Assembly (NCBI RefSeq): GCF_000938255.1
Contig: NZ_JYMR01000008.1
Location: 1-64,000 of the forward strand
Length of the DNA: 64,000 bases
Direction: 5' to 3'
From: Bradyrhizobium sp. LTSP849
Lineage (GTDB): Bacteria; Pseudomonadota; Alphaproteobacteria; Rhizobiales; Xanthobacteraceae
Shown: positions 36,346 through 45,873 of the stretch, in pieces
Position numbering within the stretch: position 1 is the first letter of the stretch
Layout: every line of letters starts with the position of its first letter
Made by a program: the position numbers and the translations under genes
Notes under the pieces: model-generated
Told to the model about the DNA's origin: nothing
Databases searched by the model: none
Seen by the model: the letters and a program-made list of their open reading frames with translations, nothing else

Positions 36346-36374
36346 GGCGGCTCACGCGTTAAGCGTGAACCGCC
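36346..36374 (-). other. Stem-loop between binding protein and permease genes
   Basis: GGCGGCTCACGC and GCGTGAACCGCC form a 12-position stem with one mismatch and a GTTAA loop, 17 bases after the binding-protein stop. Such hairpins protect the upstream mRNA or attenuate read-through, so that more binding protein than permease is made. No T-run. Confidence 0.65.
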
Positions 36375-36390
36375 TGGCACACGCCCGGCA

Positions 36391-37731
36391 TCAACTTCGC
36401 ATGAAGCCTTCGCATTCGCCTTCGGCCCAAGCGAGCGTCGTCTCCATCTTCTCGCCTTGCGCAAAGCGCAGCGCCATCTTGGTCAGCGTCGCCTGGAAGT
36501 AGATCTGCTGAGCGATCTTGGGCGGCGCGGGAGACGCCGCGATCGACAGCGTCTGATGGTTGAAGGGGTTCGGATAGTGGTAGAGCGTCCCTTTCGGTGG
36601 CCCTTCCTCCGCCCAGGTTTTCAGCGTCGTCATATTGGCGTAGGCGGGCAGATCATAACCGCCGCTCGCTGCCACAAATTTTTCGATCGATGACGGCTGC
36701 GACAGGTGGGTGAGCAGGCTCTTGGCCGCTTCCTTGTTCTTGCTGAAGCTCCAGAGGCCCCAGAAGTACGGCAGGAAGGGCGCGAAGCGGCCCTTTGGAC
36801 CGGAGGGCATGCCGTGCGTCCAGCATTGCTCGGCGACCTGCGGTGCGTCGCGCTTGGCGACGGCCCAAGCGCTCGGCGGATTCAGGATGAGCGCGCCGCG
36901 GCCTGAGATCAGCCATTTGTTGTTGGAAGCGTCATCCCAGGACGGAGCATCCGGCGGCAGGAAGGCAATCAGCTTCTTGTAGTATTCGAGCGCCTGGCGA
37001 ACGGCGTCGGTCTTCACTGTGATGTCGCCCTTGGCGTCGACGAGCTCGGCGCCGAACGACTGGAAGATCGCGCCGGCCGTATCGACGCTGTCTGTGGTCT
37101 CACCGAGGCCAATACCGAATGGGGAACCGCCTTTTTGGCAGGCCTCGGCCGCCTTCAGGAACGTCTCCATCGTCCAATTGTCGGCTTTTGGCGGCCCGCC
37201 TACCGGATACATCTCCTGGACGTCGATGCCGGCTAGCTTCTTCATCAGGTCGATGCGGGAGCAGGGTCCCTTGATCTGGCTGCCCGGAGTGGCTGGTACG
37301 CCGAGCCATTTGCCGCCGGCCTGGCCGAGATATTTGACTGTGTCGTTGACCGCGCCATTCTGCTTGATGAGCGGCTCCATGACGTCATTGAGCGGCTCGA
37401 GATTTTCGGAATAGGCATGCGGCCACCATGTCGGCATCTGCAAGATGTCGTGGCCGGATTTCGCCTGGGCTTCGGCCGCGACCGTGAGCTGAATCTTGTT
37501 GTTGTTGCTGGTGATGTAATCGATCGAGACTTCGACCTTCTCCTTGTCGGCCCATTCCTTGACGAGGGCGGTGGAGGCGTCGTTGGCGTTGGGCACCCAG
37601 TGGTCCCAGAAGCCGATCGAGAGCTTGCCGGCGGCGTATGCGCCTCGGACATAAGGCGCCGTGATCAGCGCGGCGGAGGACATTGCAGTGGCAGCCACAA
37701 ATTGACGCCGCGTCAGTTTCTTGCGTGACAT
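36391..37731 (-). CDS. Extracellular sugar-binding protein, family 1
   Basis: A 446-residue periplasmic protein. The N-terminus KKLTRRQFVAATAMSSAALITAPYV is a Tat-type signal (twin Arg, weak hydrophobic core). The mature protein has the family-1 pattern GKLSIGFWDHWVPNANDA and many surface Trp residues (TWWPHAYSENLEPL), typical of oligosaccharide ligands. First gene of the importer operon running to the 2-hydroxyacid dehydrogenase. Ligand unknown. Confidence 0.88.
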   Translation of the reverse strand: MSRKKLTRRQFVAATAMSSAALITAPYVRGAYAAGKLSIGFWDHWVPNANDASTALVKEWADKEKVEVSIDYITSNNNKIQLTVAAEAQAKSGHDILQMPTWWPHAYSENLEPLNDVMEPLIKQNGAVNDTVKYLGQAGGKWLGVPATPGSQIKGPCSRIDLMKKLAGIDVQEMYPVGGPPKADNWTMETFLKAAEACQKGGSPFGIGLGETTDSVDTAGAIFQSFGAELVDAKGDITVKTDAVRQALEYYKKLIAFLPPDAPSWDDASNNKWLISGRGALILNPPSAWAVAKRDAPQVAEQCWTHGMPSGPKGRFAPFLPYFWGLWSFSKNKEAAKSLLTHLSQPSSIEKFVAASGGYDLPAYANMTTLKTWAEEGPPKGTLYHYPNPFNHQTLSIAASPAPPKIAQQIYFQATLTKMALRFAQGEKMETTLAWAEGECEGFMRS

Positions 37732-38202
37732 CTCGTTTCCTCGCTTGGGTGTGTTTTATTGTTCTGTCGTTTCCTCTGACTTTCCTGAGTTTGTTTTTGA
37801 TTTTGTTGTTGGACGTTTCTTGATTGGCGCCGTCATTCCCAGCGGCTAATCGCGCGGGGGACGCGGCAAATTGGTAGCGCGATCAGATCATGATTGATTG
37901 CGTCTGTCGAGAAATCCGAATGCCTTGCTCTCTAGAACTAACGTTGCGTATGAAAAGGCCGCACCGTGTGTCGGCGGTGAACCGCGGCGGCTCTTTTTGC
38001 GACGCACACTTCGGAGCGAGCCAGCTCGAACCGGTCCATGCGCAATTACGCCGCAGTTCCGAATAAGCCTGCATAAGCGCTTCGCGCGAAAGAGCTTTCG
38101 GATGGGGACGGCGACCGCGCGCGCCTAGACCCCAGCGCGGTGAGAACGATAGAGTTGCAACCGGCAGGATGCCTGCCGCTCTGAGAGGGTAAGCAGATCG
38201 AC
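37732..38202. other. Intergenic region between divergent genes
   Basis: 471 bases that must carry promoters for the sugar-importer operon (minus) and the LTXXQ gene (plus). The first 110 bases beside the importer are T-rich on the plus strand. Short open frames exist on both strands (for example 37883-38074 minus), but none has a ribosome site or recognisable family. An inverted repeat around GGCAGGATGCCTGCC (38163-38177) precedes the LTXXQ gene. Confidence 0.4.
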
Positions 38203-39003
38203 ATGGAGACCAGAATGATCACCCCGGCGCCGCCAGCGCGGCTTGGCCTGCGACGATGGCTCGCACTCGGGTCCGTATTCACCTTGCTGCTCGGCGCGGC
38301 CGCGGTTGCGAATGCACAAGGTTTGGTCAAGGGCGTTCAGGACGGAGCGGCCGCCGGCAACAAGGCGGCAGGTCCCGTCGGGGGCGTCCTGGGCGGCGCG
38401 ATCGGCGGCGTGGTTGGCGTCTTCACCGGCGTGCTCGGCGTCAACAACAATAGCGGCAATCAGGCGCCGTCCGCCAAGGATGCGGGCAAGGACGCAAAGC
38501 AGCAGGACACGAAGCAGCCGGCCGGTGCCAAGGACAAGGATGGCAAGAGCGTCAAGGCTGCCAAGGGCGCCAAGGCGACCAAGGAAGCCAAGAACGCGCC
38601 GCAGGACAAGGATGTGACGGTCCTGACCCAGGACGGCGCGCCACAGTTGACCGCCGACCAGATCGTCGCCAACAGCGATTCCTATATCGAGCGGATCAAG
38701 ACCGAGCTGAACCTGACCCCCGATCAGGAGAAGCACTGGTTCGGCTTCTCCAGCTCGATGCACTATTTGGGGCATAATGGCGCGGAGCGCCTCAACCTGC
38801 GGGTTGAGCGTGCCAAGCGGGATCCGCCCGACGACATCATCGAGCAGATGCGCAACGAGGCGCAGTTCCTGATCGACCGCGCCTCCGATCAGCGCAGCGT
38901 CGCCGATGCCGCTGAACCACTGTATTCGAGTCTCGATGACAAGCAGAAGCAGGTTTTCATCCAGGAGATGGTGCGCCTCAGCCACGAGCGCGGCCTGGAT
39001 TGA
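38203..39003 (+). CDS. LTXXQ-motif (Spy/CpxP-like) periplasmic protein
   Basis: A 266-residue exported protein. Signal peptide LALGSVFTLLLGAAAVANAQ; a Gly-rich membrane-like stretch (VGGVLGGAIGGVVGVFTGVLGV); a Lys/Ala/Asp-rich linker (85-140); then a helical domain with LNLTPDQEKHWFGF, the LTxxQ motif of Spy/CpxP stress chaperones, and a second copy-like LDDKQKQVF. Probably binds unfolded envelope proteins. ATG 38203 chosen; 38215 is possible. Confidence 0.75.
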   Translation: METRMITPAPPARLGLRRWLALGSVFTLLLGAAAVANAQGLVKGVQDGAAAGNKAAGPVGGVLGGAIGGVVGVFTGVLGVNNNSGNQAPSAKDAGKDAKQQDTKQPAGAKDKDGKSVKAAKGAKATKEAKNAPQDKDVTVLTQDGAPQLTADQIVANSDSYIERIKTELNLTPDQEKHWFGFSSSMHYLGHNGAERLNLRVERAKRDPPDDIIEQMRNEAQFLIDRASDQRSVADAAEPLYSSLDDKQKQVFIQEMVRLSHERGLD

Positions 39004-39114
39004 TCGAACTTGAATCGGATTACATGCTTTCGAAGAATTTTAGTCGCCACGAATTCGTGAATCCTCCCGCAGCTTCGGGTATGATTAGCTTCGTAAGATG
39101 GCTGCGGGGTTGAT

Positions 39115-39492
39115 ATGGCGGGCGGACTCTCCGTTTTCCTGGTCGAAGACGAGGCGTTGATCCGAATGATGATCGCCGACATGGTGGAGGAGCTTGGCCA
39201 CCATGTCGTTGCGGAAGCGGACAACGTGCGGGACGCTTGCGCCTTCGCGATGACCGCGCAGTACGATTTCGCCATTCTGGACATCAATCTGATGGGCCTC
39301 TATGTCGACCCTGTCGCCGACCTGATCGAGCGCCGCGGCAAACCGTTTCTGTTCGCCACGGGCTACGGACCGGAATTGCTGCCGTCCTTGCTCCGGCGCA
39401 GGCCGATCCTGCGCAAGCCGATCGCGCTCGACGAGCTCAAGGCGATGATCGAGTCGCTGTTTCCGGAGGCCGCCGCCAGGGCGCCGCTTTGA
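39115..39492 (+). CDS. Single-domain response regulator
   Basis: A 125-residue receiver with no output domain. The acidic pocket is in FLVEDEALIRMM, phospho-acceptor Asp in FAILDINLMG, Thr in FATGYG and Lys in LRKPIA. Such stand-alone receivers act by phospho-relay or protein contacts, often with HWE-type kinases in rhizobia. No kinase is adjacent. Confidence 0.9.
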   Translation: MAGGLSVFLVEDEALIRMMIADMVEELGHHVVAEADNVRDACAFAMTAQYDFAILDINLMGLYVDPVADLIERRGKPFLFATGYGPELLPSLLRRRPILRKPIALDELKAMIESLFPEAAARAPL

Positions 39493-39540
39493 GCGCGTGG
39501 TCATGAAACTTGTTAGGTCAGGGGTTCTGCCATAGCGAAA

Positions 39541-39567
39541 CGAAAACGGCCGCCAGAGGGGCGGCCG
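39541..39567 (-). terminator. Rho-independent terminator of the small membrane protein gene
   Basis: Perfect 8-bp stem CGGCCGCC / GGCGGCCG with 5-base loop; on the minus strand it is followed by TTTTCGTTTCG. It lies 24 bases after the stop at 39592 and may also serve the receiver gene. Confidence 0.8.
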
Positions 39568-39591
39568 CTGTATTCCAACGCGTGGATCGTC

Positions 39592-39747
39592 TTACATCAG
39601 GCCGGCGCTGAGATCGACGCCGTGCGCCATCAGGCTGAACGAGGCGAAAAGCCCCGTGCAGCAGAACAGGATGATGGCCTTGAAGGAGTAGTCGCTCGAC
39701 TGCGTTTCGACGCCGGCCGGAATCGCGGTGAGTGAAATCATGCTCAT
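39592..39747 (-). CDS. Small membrane protein (51 aa)
   Basis: ATG at 39747 is preceded by AAGGGGGG at 7-base spacing; a longer frame to 39780 lacks one. One hydrophobic helix (AIILFCCTGLFASFSLMA) follows a polar N-terminus. A dedicated terminator lies downstream. Strong signals at both ends make it a real gene; function unknown. Confidence 0.7.
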   Translation of the reverse strand: MSMISLTAIPAGVETQSSDYSFKAIILFCCTGLFASFSLMAHGVDLSAGLM

Positions 39748-39890
39748 GTTTATTCCCCCCTTGTTGATCCTGAATTGCATCAGGTGAGGGAACTCTTAGA
39801 GCAAAAAGTTTGACATGAGATTGCGAGGGATCGTTAACGAAATGGCAATCGCTCGCGTGTTTGCGCGAGCAGCATGCGATCCCGCACGCT

Positions 39891-40097
39891 TCAGTTGCGG
39901 CCGCCAGCCTTCAGCACTGTCGCAATGGTATGGGCCGTCATGGCGGCGCGGTCCGAGGCGCGTTGCGCAGCCAGCCGGTCCCTGGCCTTTTCCTCGATCA
40001 AGAGCTCGATCAGTGCCTGCCGTTTGTTGTCATCATCGGCCTCGATCAGCAGGCGGTGATAGCGGTGATAGTCGAAGCCCAGATCCTGTTTACGCAT
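39891..40097 (-). CDS. Small helical protein (68 aa)
   Basis: Highly charged and helical: KQDLGFDYHRYHRLLIEADDD, then KRQALIELLIEEKARDRLAAQRASDRAAM. No Cys, no membrane segment. The sequence is balanced and not arginine-saturated as off-frame reads are. Looks like a short conserved rhizobial protein of unknown role. Confidence 0.6.
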   Translation of the reverse strand: MRKQDLGFDYHRYHRLLIEADDDNKRQALIELLIEEKARDRLAAQRASDRAAMTAHTIATVLKAGGRN

Positions 40098-40241
40098 GTT
40101 ACGCCCCCGTACCTACGCCACACACGCTTCGATTGTTTCCCATCGCACACAAACGGGCAAGCACGATCCTGCGTGGAACCGCGCGTTCGATGCAATCAGC
40201 TGTGAATTAGTTAACCGGGGAGCGCGGGGGCCACGCGCGCC

Positions 40242-41210
40242 TCAATCCAGATTGTGGTCGGCGAACATCTTCAGGCCGACGAAACTCGCATCGGGCTTCG
40301 TGACGAGCCGGGTCGGGATGTTGCGCAGATAGTCCTGGAAACGCCCCTTGGCTTCGAAGCGCGCCCGGAACGCGGAGGCCGCGAGGAACTCGGGAAAGCG
40401 CGGCACGATTCCGCCGGCAATGTAGACGCCACCGCGGGCGCCAAAGGTCACGGCGAGATTGCCCGCGACGGAGCCGAGGATGGCACAGAACATGTCCAGC
40501 GTCGCGCGGCTGAGCTCGCAAGTGCCGTCCAGGGCCGCCTTGGTGATAGCGGCCGCATCGCGATGCGGCACCTGGGCGCCATCGACCTCCGCCAGCGCTT
40601 CGTAGAGGCTTTGGAGGCCGGAGCCGGACAGCGCGCCGCGTTCGATCGAGACGTGACCGAAGCGACGGCGCAGGCACGCGATCACGCGTTCCTCGCGCTC
40701 GTTCTCCGCCGGCAGGGTGGCATGGCCGGCCTCGGTGACGACGGCCAGCCGGGCGCCATGGCGCTCGACCAGGCAGGAAACCCCAAAGCCCGTTCCAGGG
40801 CCGACCACCAGCAGAGGCTCTCCCGGCATGCCGTCCTGTCCGCCGAGCGGGATCAGATCGGCTGGCTGCAAGGCGGGCAGGGACCAGGCCACCACTTCGA
40901 AATCATTGAGCACATGGACGCTGTCGAAGCCGAGCGCCGGCTGGAGCTCGTTGCCGTCGATGACCCACGGGCTGTTGGTCATAACGCAGCGGTTGTTGGT
41001 GACGGGACCCGCGACGGCCAGCACGGCCCTCACAGGCTTCTCGTCGCCGGCTCGTTGAAGGACGTGGGTGATGGCTTCCCGGACCGTCGGGTGATCGGCG
41101 ACCTTCACATAGTCGATCGGTCCGATCTGCTCGCCATTACTCAGCGCGAAGCGCGCATTGGTTCCGCCGATATCGGCGAGAAGAATGTTTCCTGTCTTGC
41201 CGATACTCAT
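40242..41210 (-). CDS. glk: Glucokinase
   Basis: About 322 residues of the bacterial (non-ROK) glucokinase family. Phosphate-binding LLADIGGTNARFAL at the start, the hinge VLNDFEVVAWSLPAL with the catalytic Asp, GPGTGFGVSCLV, EAGHATLPA with the glucose-binding Glu-His, and GGVYIAGGIVPRF. Phosphorylates glucose with ATP in the cytoplasm. ATG 41210 preferred; 41216 is in frame. Confidence 0.92.
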   Translation of the reverse strand: MSIGKTGNILLADIGGTNARFALSNGEQIGPIDYVKVADHPTVREAITHVLQRAGDEKPVRAVLAVAGPVTNNRCVMTNSPWVIDGNELQPALGFDSVHVLNDFEVVAWSLPALQPADLIPLGGQDGMPGEPLLVVGPGTGFGVSCLVERHGARLAVVTEAGHATLPAENEREERVIACLRRRFGHVSIERGALSGSGLQSLYEALAEVDGAQVPHRDAAAITKAALDGTCELSRATLDMFCAILGSVAGNLAVTFGARGGVYIAGGIVPRFPEFLAASAFRARFEAKGRFQDYLRNIPTRLVTKPDASFVGLKMFADHNLD

Positions 41211-41480
41211 GACCATTTGGCTGCCGTAGCCTTGCAGGCTTTGGGAACCCTTTCCTCCACGCCTTCGCCGCGATCCGCATGTCGCGGATATCAGAGATTC
41301 CGCCCTCGGGTACAGCTAGTCAACACGGACCAGGCCAAAGCGTTGCATCCGGGAGGGATCAGCCGGCCGTTCGCGCGACATCGTAGCAGGATGCCGGTGG
41401 TTGCGAAGCAGCGTGGGAAGATCGACATTGAAGCGAACGGCCGGCGTCTGTCGCGCCAGGCCGATGGAATGGGACCTGCG

Positions 41481-42107
41481 ATGAAGATTTCCGACCGCGA
41501 CGTGCTGCTGGTGATCGACGTGCAGAATGATTTCTGCACCGGCGGAGCGCTCGCCGTTCCCGGCGGCGAGAAGGTGGTGCCCGCCATCAACCGCATCGCC
41601 CAAAAATTCGCCAATGTGGTGTTGACGCAGGACTGGCATCCTCGCGACCACGTCTCCTTTGCGCCGAACCATGCCGGCAAGCAGCCATTCCAGGCCATCG
41701 AACTCGACTACGGCACCCAGGTGCTCTGGCCGACGCACTGTGTACAGGGCACGGCCGGCGCCGAATTCCACCGGGAGCTGGATGTCGCGCGGGCCAGCCT
41801 CGTGGTGCGCAAGGGCTTTCGCCGCAGCATCGATTCCTATTCGGCGCTGTTCGAGAATGATCACAAGACGCCGACCGGCCTGCTCGGATCTCTGCGCGAG
41901 CGCGATCTGAAGACGGTCTTCGTCGCCGGCCTCGCGCTCGACTTCTGCGTCCGCTTTTCGGCGGAGGATGCGCGCAAGGCGGGGTTCGAGGTTGCCGTCA
42001 TCGAGGACGCCTGCCGCGGCATCGACCTCGACGGCTCGGTCGCGGCGACCCACCAGAGTTTTCGGGAGCGTGGCATTTCGGTCGTCAGCCTGGAGGCGTT
42101 CTTGTGA
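41481..42107 (+). CDS. pncA: Nicotinamidase / pyrazinamidase
   Basis: A 208-residue isochorismatase-fold enzyme. Catalytic Asp in LLVIDVQNDFCTGGALAV, metal ligands in TQDWHPRDHVSFA, Lys in the VVRKGF region, nucleophile Cys in GLALDFCVRFSA with the preceding cis-peptide region. Converts nicotinamide to nicotinate for NAD salvage. ATG 41481; 41469 is also in frame. nadE lies two genes downstream, consistent with an NAD-supply neighbourhood. Confidence 0.93.
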   Translation: MKISDRDVLLVIDVQNDFCTGGALAVPGGEKVVPAINRIAQKFANVVLTQDWHPRDHVSFAPNHAGKQPFQAIELDYGTQVLWPTHCVQGTAGAEFHRELDVARASLVVRKGFRRSIDSYSALFENDHKTPTGLLGSLRERDLKTVFVAGLALDFCVRFSAEDARKAGFEVAVIEDACRGIDLDGSVAATHQSFRERGISVVSLEAFL

Positions 42108-42123
42108 GGATCGCGAGGTAACG

Positions 42124-43239
42124 ATGGCGGAGCAGACCGGCAAACAGCCAAGTAGACCCGGGCATGTCCCCGAGGATCCCTTGCAGTGGCCGTTCGCGGC
42201 GGCCCGTCTTGCCATGGACGCCTGGTTTGGGTGGCTGGACCGCGCTCCAGCCGAGCAGGGCGACAGCAGCCTGCCATGGACGACGCCCAATTCCGTTGCG
42301 CTGGAGCTTGCCACCATGCGCCTGCGGGATTGCACGCGGACGCGGTCCGGGCAGCCGGCCCTGGTCTGCGCGCCCTATGCGCTGCACCGGGCCCTCATCG
42401 CCGACTTCGCGCCCGGCCACAGCGTCGTGCAATCCCTGCAAAATGGCGGCATCGACCGGGTCTATCTCACCGATTGGCGCTCGGCCTCGCCGGAGATGCG
42501 CTATCTCTCGATCGATAGCTATCTCGGCGATCTCAACGTCGCCGTCGACGAGATCGGCGCGCCGGCCGATCTGGTCGGCCTGTGTCAGGGCGGATGGCTG
42601 TCGCTGCTCTACGCGGCGCGCTTTCCGGCCAAGGTGCGGCGGCTCGTGCTGGTTGGTGCGCCGGTCGACCTCTCGATCGACTCCGCGCTCTCACAGCTTG
42701 CCCGCAACGCGCCGGGGATGGTCTACGACCAGCTCGTCGCACGCGGCGGCGGCAACGTCAGCGGCGAGGAGATGTTGCGGGTCTGGTCGAAAGCGCCAGG
42801 GCGCGACGACATCGCGGCGGCATTGCAGAAGGACCTCGCCGACGAGGAGGGCGCGGCCCTGCTCGCGCGCTTCGACCGCTGGAATACGGAAACGCTCAAT
42901 CTGCCCGGCACCTACTATCTCCAGATCGTCAACTGGATCTTTCGGGAGAACCGGATCGCGAGCGGCAATTTCACGGCGCTCGGTCGCGAAGTCCGTCTGA
43001 AGGACGTCAAGGCTCCGGTCTTCCTTCTGGCCGGGCTCGACGACGACGTCGTACCAGCCGGGCAGGCACTTGCCACCGCAAAGCTCCTGGGTACGCCACC
43101 GGCCTTCGTCGCAGCGGCTTCCGAGCCCTCCAATCATCTCGGGCTGTTCATGGGGGCGCGAACCCACGCGCAGGCCTGGCCGCGGATCGCCGAGTGGCTG
43201 CGCGATGACCTTTCCGGCGTGCTGGCGCGCAGCGCCTGA
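42124..43239 (+). CDS. PhaC-like alpha/beta hydrolase with Cys nucleophile
   Basis: A 371-residue protein. The nucleophile elbow is VGLCQGGW, the G-x-C-x-GG box of polyhydroxyalkanoate synthases rather than a serine lipase box. Asp in LLAGLDDDVVP and His in EPSNHLGLF complete a Cys-Asp-His triad. At about 370 residues it is the size of class III PhaC or depolymerase-like relatives, shorter than class I PhaC (about 590). It starts 16 bases after pncA. Role in PHA metabolism is inferred; no phasin or phaE is nearby. Confidence 0.7.
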   Translation: MAEQTGKQPSRPGHVPEDPLQWPFAAARLAMDAWFGWLDRAPAEQGDSSLPWTTPNSVALELATMRLRDCTRTRSGQPALVCAPYALHRALIADFAPGHSVVQSLQNGGIDRVYLTDWRSASPEMRYLSIDSYLGDLNVAVDEIGAPADLVGLCQGGWLSLLYAARFPAKVRRLVLVGAPVDLSIDSALSQLARNAPGMVYDQLVARGGGNVSGEEMLRVWSKAPGRDDIAAALQKDLADEEGAALLARFDRWNTETLNLPGTYYLQIVNWIFRENRIASGNFTALGREVRLKDVKAPVFLLAGLDDDVVPAGQALATAKLLGTPPAFVAAASEPSNHLGLFMGARTHAQAWPRIAEWLRDDLSGVLARSA

Positions 43240-43380
43240 TGCTGCCAGCGGCGTGGGCCGGCGAAGCTGCAAATCCGTTATGCATGATGGCCGATGGCCT
43301 GCACGACGCCTTATCGATGGGTTAAATAGAGCCAAGAACTGGCAACTGCCGGTCCGACTGGATTAAGGGTCCTTTGCTCG

Positions 43381-45414
43381 ATGAGTTTCCACTCGATCTA
43401 CGCCCACGGATTTGCGCGCGTGGCCGCCTGCGTCACCACCTCGCATGTGGCCGATCCCACGGCCAATGCGAAGGCGGTTTTGGCGGCGGCGAAGGACTGC
43501 CATGAGCAGTCGGCGGCGGTCGCCGTGTTTCCCGAACTGTGCCTGTCCGGCTATGCGATCGAGGACCTCGTGAAGCAGGATCCGCTGCTCGATGCGGTCG
43601 AGCGCGGGCTCGCCGCGATCGTCGAGGCGTCCTCGACCCTGATGACCGTCCTGATCGTCGGCGCGCCGCTGCGCTTTGGGGCCCGCATCTACAATTGCGC
43701 CGTCATCACTCACCGCGGCAGCATTTTGGGCGTCGTGCCCAAGATCTACCTGCCGACCTATCGGGAATTCTACGAAGGACGCCATTTCGCCTCCGGTGCT
43801 GGCATGGTCGGCGAGACCATTGTGGTCGGCAAGCTTCGCGCGCCCTTTGGCGTGGATCTCCTGTTTGCGGCCGAGGATGTCCCGGGCCTCACCATCGGCG
43901 TCGAGATCTGCGAAGACATGTGGATCCCGGTGACGCCGGCCTCGGAGCTTGCGCTTGCAGGCGCGAGCGTGCTGATCAACCTCTCCGGCAGCCCGATCAC
44001 GATCGGACGGGCGCGCTCCCGCGCGCTGCTGTGCCAGTCGACGTCGGCGCGCTGCCTTGCCGCCTACGTCTATTCCGCGGCCGGGGCAGGGGAATCGACC
44101 ACCGATCTTGCCTGGGACGGCCAGACCTCGATCTATGAGAACGGCGTGCTGCTGGCCGAAGGCGAGCGGTTCCGGCAGGAGGGCCAGATCACGTTCGCCG
44201 ACGTCGATCTCGATCTGCTCAGGCAGGAGCGCGCTTCGATGGGCACGTTCGACGACAATCGCCGGCAGCGCGAGGCGTTTTTCCGCAAGGTGACATTCGA
44301 GTTCAAGGCGCCAACGGACGATATCGGCTTCCTGCGCAAGGTCGAACGGTTTCCGTTCGTGCCGAGCGACGAGAGCCTGCTCGAACAGGACTGCTACGAG
44401 GCCTACAACATCCAGGTCGCCGGCCTCGTGCAGCGCATGCGCGCCACCGGTACCAAGCGCGTCGTGATCGGCGTTTCGGGCGGTCTCGATTCCACCCATG
44501 CGCTGATCGTCGCCGCCAAGGCCGTGGACCTCCTCGGCCTGCCCCGTGAAAACATCCTCGCCTACACCATGCCGGGCTTTGCCACCGGCAGCGAGAGCAA
44601 GGCCAATGCGTTCGCGCTGATGAAGGCGTTGCAGACGAACTGGCAGGAACTTGATATCCGCACCACCGCCACGCAGATGCTGAAGGATATCGGCCATCCC
44701 TTCGGCAAGGGCGAGAAGGTCTACGATATCACCTTCGAAAACGTGCAGGCGGGCCTGCGTACGGACTATCTGTTCCGCCTCGCCAATCACCACGGCGGCA
44801 TCGTCATCGGCACCGGCGATCTGTCCGAGCTTGCGCTCGGCTGGTGCACTTATGGCGTTGGCGACCAGATGGCGCATTACAACGTCAATGCGGGCGTGCC
44901 GAAGACGCTGATCCAGCATCTGATCCGCTGGGTGATCGCCTCGAAGCAGTTCAGCGACGACGTCAACCGGACGCTTGCCTCGATCCTGTCGGCCGAAATC
45001 TCGCCGGAGCTGGTTCCGGTCAAGCCGGGCGAGAAGCCGCAGAGCACGGAAGCCTCGGTCGGGCCCTACGAGCTCCAAGACTTCAACCTGTTCTACACGC
45101 TGCGGTTCGGCATGCGGCCGTCCAAGATCGCCTTCATGGCGTTGCAGGCGTGGAAGGATGTCGCCAGGGGCGAATGGCCGCCGGCGTTCCCGGGCGATCG
45201 CCGCAAGGCCTATGATCTTCCCGAGATCCGCCGCTGGCTGGAGGTGTTCCTGCGCCGCTTCTTCGCCTTCAGCCAGTTCAAGCGCTCGGCCATGCCGAAC
45301 GGGCCGAAGGTATCGTCCGGCGGCTCGCTGTCGCCGCGCGGCGACTGGCGCGCGCCGTCGGATTCGAGCGCGGCGGCGTGGCTTGAGGATCTCGAGCGGA
45401 ACGTGCCGAACTGA
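43381..45414 (+). CDS. nadE: Glutamine-dependent NAD+ synthetase
   Basis: A 677-residue two-domain enzyme. The N-terminal nitrilase-type glutaminase has catalytic Glu in FPELCLSGY, Lys in [13 protein letters not shown] and Cys in GVEICEDMW; the C-terminal synthetase has the PP-loop [12 protein letters not shown] and [10 protein letters not shown]. Makes NAD from deamido-NAD, ATP and glutamine-derived ammonia. Full length. A strong hairpin follows. Confidence 0.96.
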   Translation: MSFHSIYAHGFARVAACVTTSHVADPTANAKAVLAAAKDCHEQSAAVAVFPELCLSGYAIEDLVKQDPLLDAVERGLAAIVEASSTLMTVLIVGAPLRFGARIYNCAVITHRGSILGVVPKIYLPTYREFYEGRHFASGAGMVGETIVVGKLRAPFGVDLLFAAEDVPGLTIGVEICEDMWIPVTPASELALAGASVLINLSGSPITIGRARSRALLCQSTSARCLAAYVYSAAGAGESTTDLAWDGQTSIYENGVLLAEGERFRQEGQITFADVDLDLLRQERASMGTFDDNRRQREAFFRKVTFEFKAPTDDIGFLRKVERFPFVPSDESLLEQDCYEAYNIQVAGLVQRMRATGTKRVVIGVSGGLDSTHALIVAAKAVDLLGLPRENILAYTMPGFATGSESKANAFALMKALQTNWQELDIRTTATQMLKDIGHPFGKGEKVYDITFENVQAGLRTDYLFRLANHHGGIVIGTGDLSELALGWCTYGVGDQMAHYNVNAGVPKTLIQHLIRWVIASKQFSDDVNRTLASILSAEISPELVPVKPGEKPQSTEASVGPYELQDFNLFYTLRFGMRPSKIAFMALQAWKDVARGEWPPAFPGDRRKAYDLPEIRRWLEVFLRRFFAFSQFKRSAMPNGPKVSSGGSLSPRGDWRAPSDSSAAAWLEDLERNVPN

Positions 45415-45438
45415 TCGAAGAGGGCAGGCTGAAACGAC

Positions 45439-45474
45439 TTCGCGCCGCGCGGCCCATATGGCCGGCGGCGCGAA
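45439..45474 (+). terminator. Hairpin after nadE
   Basis: TTCGCGCCG / CGGCGCGAA pair perfectly around an inner GGCC/GGCC stem, 24 bases after the nadE stop. Very stable, but with no T-run, so terminator activity is probable rather than certain. Confidence 0.6.
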
Positions 45475-45497
45475 ATCACGTTCAATCTTAGAAAGCA

Positions 45498-45530
45498 CGA
45501 GGTCCGGAGTGCCTAGGAGTCCGGACCTCG
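45498..45530. repeat. Isolated 11-bp inverted repeat
   Basis: CGAGGTCCGGA / TCCGGACCTCG with an 11-base loop. Together with the nadE hairpin it occupies the first quarter of a 459-base gap (45415-45873). In the remaining 340 bases I see no gene; the promoter of the TIM-barrel gene should lie there. Confidence 0.6.
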
Positions 45531-45873
45531 TAACCTTGCCCCAGCCTTTGATCCCCCCGCCCCATGTGGTCCCCCAACCCCGTGGTGCGCGATCAGAGGG
45601 TGATGCCCTTGGAAGGCCGCCGATCGATGTCCCGCGATGTACGCGACATCTGAATAGGATTCCATTCCGGATCACTACGGACTCGATCGCGCTTGATTTT
45701 GCGCGCGGGTGTATGCGCCTGCACGCGTTGCGCTCGCCGTTGCCCGTAATCGATGCAAGCGGTCGACAGGATGTCCACATCGCTTCAGCGCCGCGGAACC
45801 TGCATTTCACTGGCCTGTCACTGAACTGGTCTAGCGCTGCCCTTGTCATCGCTGACAATCAGGGAAGCAAGCC

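Noticed and set aside
37883..38074. 63-codon minus-strand ORF in the gap before the LTXXQ gene
   Set aside because: No ribosome site, no recognisable family and no terminator; kept only as part of the gap description.
40254..41480. Plus-strand extension upstream of pncA
   Set aside because: Antisense to glucokinase; the nicotinamidase family start is at 41481.
43363..45858. 831-codon open frame on the minus strand across nadE
   Set aside because: It is antisense to nadE, whose motifs are complete. The product is Arg/His/Asp-rich without family features, as expected from the opposite strand of a GC-rich gene.
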